Positions 59,888 to 64,000 of a stretch of DNA of 64,000 nucleotides are shown here, in pieces. Positions within the stretch are counted from its first letter, which is position 1; each line of letters begins with the position of its first letter. The translations under genes were made by a program, and so were the position numbers. The notes beneath the pieces are model-generated. The model ran no database searches. It was not told the DNA's origin and worked only from the letters and a program-made list of their open reading frames with translations. Origin of the DNA: Calonectria ilicicola (lineage: Eukaryota; Ascomycota; Sordariomycetes; Hypocreales; Nectriaceae); NCBI GenBank assembly GCA_020809705.1, contig CP085831.1:4836001-4900000 (forward strand), read 5' to 3'.

Positions 59888-60492
59888 CTACCCGTATCAC
59901 AAAGTACGCCAGATGATATCTCGTCTTCGCAAATTCTTGAGAAAAATCATTGCCGCGTGAATCCACGATACTGTTCGAAAACCGACCACTCTATTAACTA
60001 GCTGGAAAAAATTTTCATTCTTTTCCGTAATGCTGCGTGTTTGAAGAATTTTTTTACATTCTTTATGTGTGGGTTTAGTGATATATTTCCCTTCTTTTGA
60101 TCCGACATAGCCTGATATCCGGGGTGTGGTAAAGGTGAGACGAGTCTTCAGGTTTCGTAAATAGGACATGTATTTTGTTCCTATATATTTTATAATATGA
60201 CAAGAAAACATGGTTATCGTCACACATTATCCTGAACTATCAAGTGCTTTAGGGTAAGTCTTGCTCATCCATTTGTGGCAGAGTGTGGCTTGTGCACAGT
60301 GCTAGATAATAAACACTGTATAGTCCAGCCACGTTGTTTCAGACCCCTCGCACAACCCCACTCCCAATTCTGTCAAAAAGGTTGCACCAAAGAGAGCCAA
60401 AAAATTGCATTCATATCTTTTGCAAATGAAAGATGTGACTCGCAAACAAACACGTAAAGTACCCTCAAGATTCAGAAGAATTCTCTTCAAAA
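59888..60492. other. Intergenic, 5' flank of the F-box gene
   Basis: A 108-codon minus-strand ORF at 59897-60223 was checked as a possible upstream part of the transporter relic, but no transporter motif was found. Nothing else seen. Confidence 0.5.
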
Positions 60493-62343
60493 ATGGATTC
60501 ATCCGTCCTTGACCTTGCGGCCCGTGGTACGCTGAGAGAGGCATATGATACCCTCAGCAGTGTCAACGAGAATCTTCAGACAGTTGAGGCCGACTTATTT
60601 TATACATCTGCTGCGTGGACATTATTCCAAGGCAGTTCGGACAAGTCTGATCCTCCAGAGCACTGGGTTGATCCGAATCGCACGACTTTTTCGCCCAAGG
60701 ACAAGGACTGGGAGGCATGGGCTCACGATTCAAAAGGCCACGGTCTATTTGACTCAAAGCTAGCTATAATAGAGGAGCTGAATCGGCTCGGCAACCTGAA
60801 AAGAGACGTCGAGGATATGCAGAAAAAGATCCGACTCATCATCGATAAGCTATCTCGACCGGTCTTGGGATCCTGCCATGTACTGGATTTACCCGACGAA
60901 ATTCTCTCTCAGGTGTTTGATTTTGTGCAAGGGCTTGAGCTTGATGCGCCTACCCTCTGGCACCTTGTTTCCAAGGACATCAAGAACTGTCGGCTAACCT
61001 GTCATGCTTTTAATCGAGTTGGTTCTCGGATGCTCCTCCGCTCTATTGCCGTGGACTTTAGTGCTTTATCCATCTCACGCTTCAAGGAAATATCAAATCA
61101 CCCAATCATCAGCAAGGGAGTGCGTGTTGTTCGAGCTGTATTACACTTTTACGACCCTCAATTGAGCCAGTATTTAGATGATTTCATCACACGACAAGCT
61201 CAAGTACTTGAGGAACAGCTGGAAACGATGGAGGATTTGAGAACATGGGAATGGTCCAAAATACCTGAAGACGTTAGCCAGAGAGCCCTGTCAAAAGTAA
61301 AAGCTGTTTTGGAATCCTGGTACCGCATTAGCAACAGCATGGCCCCAGAAACACCAAGACAACTACTTCTTACCGAGGAGGATCAAACGCATCTCGCACT
61401 TTTGAAGACAACTCATGAAAAGTATCAGAAAGTCTGTTCTGACCAAGAGGAGCTATGGAAGAGTGGAGAATTCTTGCAAATAGTTGCTGCTGGAATTGCG
61501 AGAATGCCCCGTGCGCGAATTTTGTACTTGCTCGATCGGGACGACTTGCGCCCCAAGCGAGGTTCACTCTTTGACTGTGAAGACATCAACGTACCAATCT
61601 ACAATGATATGCTACGACCAATCAACTCCTACACTGCCTCCACGTTTGGCTGTAGACCGAGACTTTGCGATACATTAACCAAGCTTCCTTTGGCCCTCCA
61701 AAATTCCGGAGTATCACTTGAAAAAGCTTATATTACATTGTCACACATTGATCCCCCTTCAGATTTGCTGCCAAGCCCTGAGGTCCAGCAACAGCTTCCC
61801 TCTGGCATGCATAGACTTGAAGAATTCTCCTTCCAGTGCCGAAACTGGGTCAATGGAGATTCGGGTCAAGAAGTACTTGATAACATCCTTTCACCTTTTT
61901 TAAACACACCAAGCCTCCGAAATGTCGTAATTGATCTGACGAAGGATGAAGAATCAAATGAGAACCAGCCTATCTTCAATACTGGGAGGCTGATAACATT
62001 GCAGAAGTGGGAGAATCTATCTTACTTCTTCCTACAAGATGTCGATTTCCATCTTTCGGATTTCCGGCTTTTTATAGGCAGCCCCCATGCACCAGATTTG
62101 AACATGACACTGGAAAGGGTTCGCTTGCTGAGCGGAACGTGGGAGGAGATGTTGGATATCCTACGTGAAAAGTCTTGTCGAAAGATAGGGATACATGGTC
62201 CGCTTGGCGCCGAGGGCGACAACATGTCATCTGATGAATTCGCAAATATATTCGGCAACGGAAGACTTTACGGATGCAGTAAAGCAGAGGAATATATTAC
62301 AAAGATGATAGAAAAAAATCCTTTCAGGGATCGGCCAAACTGA
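60493..62343 (+). CDS. F-box-like protein
   Basis: Single exon, 616 residues. An N-terminal helical region with a coiled coil (LNRLGNLKRDVEDMQKKI) precedes an F-box at about 131-170: LDLPDEILSQVFDFV, then WHLVSKDIKNCRLTCHAFNR. The remainder is a long helical or leucine-rich region of unknown fold, with phrases such as LEEFSFQCRNW and NTPSLRNVVIDLT that look like irregular leucine-rich repeats. F-box proteins join substrates to SCF (Skp1-cullin) ubiquitin ligases through the F-box; moulds have large, fast-evolving sets. The target is unknown. The start is the first ATG in the frame. Confidence 0.88.
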   Translation: MDSSVLDLAARGTLREAYDTLSSVNENLQTVEADLFYTSAAWTLFQGSSDKSDPPEHWVDPNRTTFSPKDKDWEAWAHDSKGHGLFDSKLAIIEELNRLGNLKRDVEDMQKKIRLIIDKLSRPVLGSCHVLDLPDEILSQVFDFVQGLELDAPTLWHLVSKDIKNCRLTCHAFNRVGSRMLLRSIAVDFSALSISRFKEISNHPIISKGVRVVRAVLHFYDPQLSQYLDDFITRQAQVLEEQLETMEDLRTWEWSKIPEDVSQRALSKVKAVLESWYRISNSMAPETPRQLLLTEEDQTHLALLKTTHEKYQKVCSDQEELWKSGEFLQIVAAGIARMPRARILYLLDRDDLRPKRGSLFDCEDINVPIYNDMLRPINSYTASTFGCRPRLCDTLTKLPLALQNSGVSLEKAYITLSHIDPPSDLLPSPEVQQQLPSGMHRLEEFSFQCRNWVNGDSGQEVLDNILSPFLNTPSLRNVVIDLTKDEESNENQPIFNTGRLITLQKWENLSYFFLQDVDFHLSDFRLFIGSPHAPDLNMTLERVRLLSGTWEEMLDILREKSCRKIGIHGPLGAEGDNMSSDEFANIFGNGRLYGCSKAEEYITKMIEKNPFRDRPN

Positions 62344-63004
62344 AGCAAGATATTGCTGTTCTAGAATATACCTTATTAGTTCTGAATTCAAACACTGCCG
62401 TGACCTAGCGGAATTGTGTGTTCAAGGGGAGAAGGCCGAATGTCTAGCCAAAGCGCGCAAGGCAGAAAGATGGGGGTGGCTTCCATTGCTTGTGCACGAT
62501 TAAGGCTACCAGCCGGCCTGCAGAACAATTTCGCAACTTTTCCCTCACTGACTGAATGCAAGCTTATGATATGGCTTTACTTCTGTGCAACTAATTGCTC
62601 GTTGTTAGTATGTCTTTTCTGAGTTAGGAAGAATCTTAATCAATTATGCACTTTGCTAAATCTAGAAGAAAATTTACCCAAGCAATTATTAGTAGTCAAA
62701 GATGAATAATACCACTTGGCAGTGCATGTAAACAGTCCTGTCCCATCCAAACTAGTTGATGTGCTCTGTTGCTCGAGTTCAATATTAAGTGAACTGGAGC
62801 TGAATCTCTCTCATTACTCATCAATCATTAATCGGTTAGCGCCCGCAACGGTTGATTAGACAGGGATCCGTGGTCAGCTGAGGGGGAAGGGCCAGTTAGG
62901 TGCAAGCTGACATCACGAGGCTGATTGACCAAGCTATCCCCTCCAATCCATGGATTTTCGACATGGGTTGCTTGCAACCAAACACCTCGCAACGTACTTC
63001 AATC
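62344..63004. other. Intergenic, no gene seen
   Basis: About 660 bp, 3' flank of the F-box gene and 5' flank of the C2H2 gene at the right edge. Confidence 0.6.
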
Positions 63005-64000
63005 ATGCCGCCGCCTGAGGAACATCATTTCTCTCCACCTCCCCCTCCACCTCCCCTCACTCACGGTCCATCCTTCTCTAGTCAGGCATCTCCAAGGACG
63101 CCGTTTAGTGACCCATCTTTGTACCCAGCCTTTTCGCCATTTACCTCCCCTATACAGGCCTACAAGGCTCCCGATCCTGGGCTCCCTCCCCGTTGGATAA
63201 GGCAATACGTCTGCAGTGAGTGCGGTGGCGCTTTTTTCCAGCCAGAGCAGCTTCAGCAGCATCAGCGTTTGCATGCCCTGCAGAATGCACTCAAATGTCC
63301 CGAATGCGGTCATCAGTTTGCCCGCCACGATCTTCTCCTTCGTCATCAGAAGGATCAGCATGGGTCGCCAGCTACAAAAAGGCATATACATAATGACCCC
63401 AACCACTCCAAAATATATGCGAATCTCAACCGTCTACTGTGTGAGGTTGAGCAGCGTAAAACGGCAATTGAGAGGCTTCTCTTATTCCAAAGTCAGACCG
63501 CGGTTTCGAGCCCTAACACCACTCGACCTCAAGGAGCCTTACGGCCTGCCGGCCGTGTGGGCAGTTCACGGGACGTTCACCTCTCTCGTAGTCAATCAGC
63601 TACTGCCTATATTAACCACATGAGTAATGTAATAGACAGGAACATACCTCAAGCTCCTGTCCTTGGTATACGATCTGTCTCAGACCAGGGTATGAACCCG
63701 AATTGGAACATTTCGAACCACCACCTCAGCACGCCCCATTCTCGGTTTGGTCCGTTTACGTCGATCACAAACCCGGCTCTGAACCGATCCTATGCACCTC
63801 CAAACCATTCTTTACAGGGGGAGCCTTCGCAGCGCCCACCCAGTGCCCTAGAAAATACTCCTCTCTCTGGCGTTGGCGTGCATCCTAGCGAGTTCCTTGA
63901 ACAATGCGCTCGCTCGCAGAACAGATCTGAACCTTCCTTATCGTCAATGGCCCAGGAATCTTTAAGCAGGTCGGAGTCGGGATTCCCCCCGTCTCTTGAC
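63005..64000 (+). CDS. Two-finger C2H2 zinc-finger protein (partial at right edge)
   Basis: An open frame of 332 codons that runs off the window. It starts MPPPEEHHFSPPPPPPPL; an in-frame ATG at 62963 would add 14 residues. After a Pro/Ser-rich head come two tandem C2H2 fingers at about 78-128: YVCSECGGAFFQPEQLQQHQ then RLH, and LKCPECGHQFARHDLLLRH then QKDQH, joined by ALQNA. Next is a short leucine-rich stretch (NLNRLLCEVEQRKTAIERLL), possibly a coiled coil, then a long disordered Ser/Asn/Pro-rich region. Two fingers with a disordered tail is a common fungal regulator layout. Probably nuclear and DNA-binding; targets unknown. The C-terminus is not in the window. Confidence 0.82.
   Translation, partial: MPPPEEHHFSPPPPPPPLTHGPSFSSQASPRTPFSDPSLYPAFSPFTSPIQAYKAPDPGLPPRWIRQYVCSECGGAFFQPEQLQQHQRLHALQNALKCPECGHQFARHDLLLRHQKDQHGSPATKRHIHNDPNHSKIYANLNRLLCEVEQRKTAIERLLLFQSQTAVSSPNTTRPQGALRPAGRVGSSRDVHLSRSQSATAYINHMSNVIDRNIPQAPVLGIRSVSDQGMNPNWNISNHHLSTPHSRFGPFTSITNPALNRSYAPPNHSLQGEPSQRPPSALENTPLSGVGVHPSEFLEQCARSQNRSEPSLSSMAQESLSRSESGFPPSLD

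Overview
The window looks like the nuclear genome of a filamentous ascomycete (Pezizomycotina; Eurotiales is the best guess from protein style, but this is inference). The genes carry short 41-80 nt spliceosomal introns with GTAAGT/GTATGT-type donors and CAG/TAG acceptors. Families typical of moulds are present: Zn2Cys6 regulators, an RTA1-like protein, a DUF3176-like protein, a CorA-like protein and a fungal haem dehydratase. Intergenic spaces are long and AT-rich. No operons, rRNA, tRNA or CRISPR array was found. Most gene models below were assembled by eye from splice signals and reading-frame phase.

Layout. At 1-133 is the first piece of a minus-strand NRPS-like adenylating enzyme that leaves the window. 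At 1577-7205 lie a multi-pass membrane protein, a zinc-finger protein and a small unknown, all on the minus strand. At 8833-11544 is a four-exon atypical zinc-finger protein, followed by a secreted protein with an 18-bp repeat (13825-14577) and a membrane protein (15536-17215). At 17756-19441 is a cytochrome P450 with one in-frame TGA. At 22132-28286 are a haem-dehydratase (aldoxime dehydratase family) protein, an MDR oxidoreductase and a Zn2Cys6 regulator. At 29002-35425 are a transketolase, a P-loop small-molecule kinase and an MFS sugar porter. At 35707-47303 are a DUF3176-like protein, a kelch membrane protein, an RTA1-like protein and a second Zn2Cys6 regulator. At 49112-57068 are a CorA-like protein, a ten-exon amidase, a C2H2 gene interrupted by TGA and a PEP mutase/isocitrate lyase family enzyme. 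At 59306-59887 is a relic of an amino-acid transporter. At 60493-62343 is an F-box protein. From 63005 a two-finger C2H2 protein runs off the right edge.

How the genes may work together. The transketolase, P-loop kinase and sugar porter are neighbours, and the kinase and porter diverge from one promoter region that holds three SYGGRG (CreA-type) motifs within about 50 bp. This suggests a small sugar or polyol catabolic cluster. The adjacent MDR oxidoreductase and Zn2Cys6 regulator could belong either to it or to the haem-dehydratase locus. Three genes are broken by in-frame stops in otherwise well-kept frames, and two diverged copies of an unnamed repeat of about 255 bp flank the P450 region, so this is a locus in decay or turnover.
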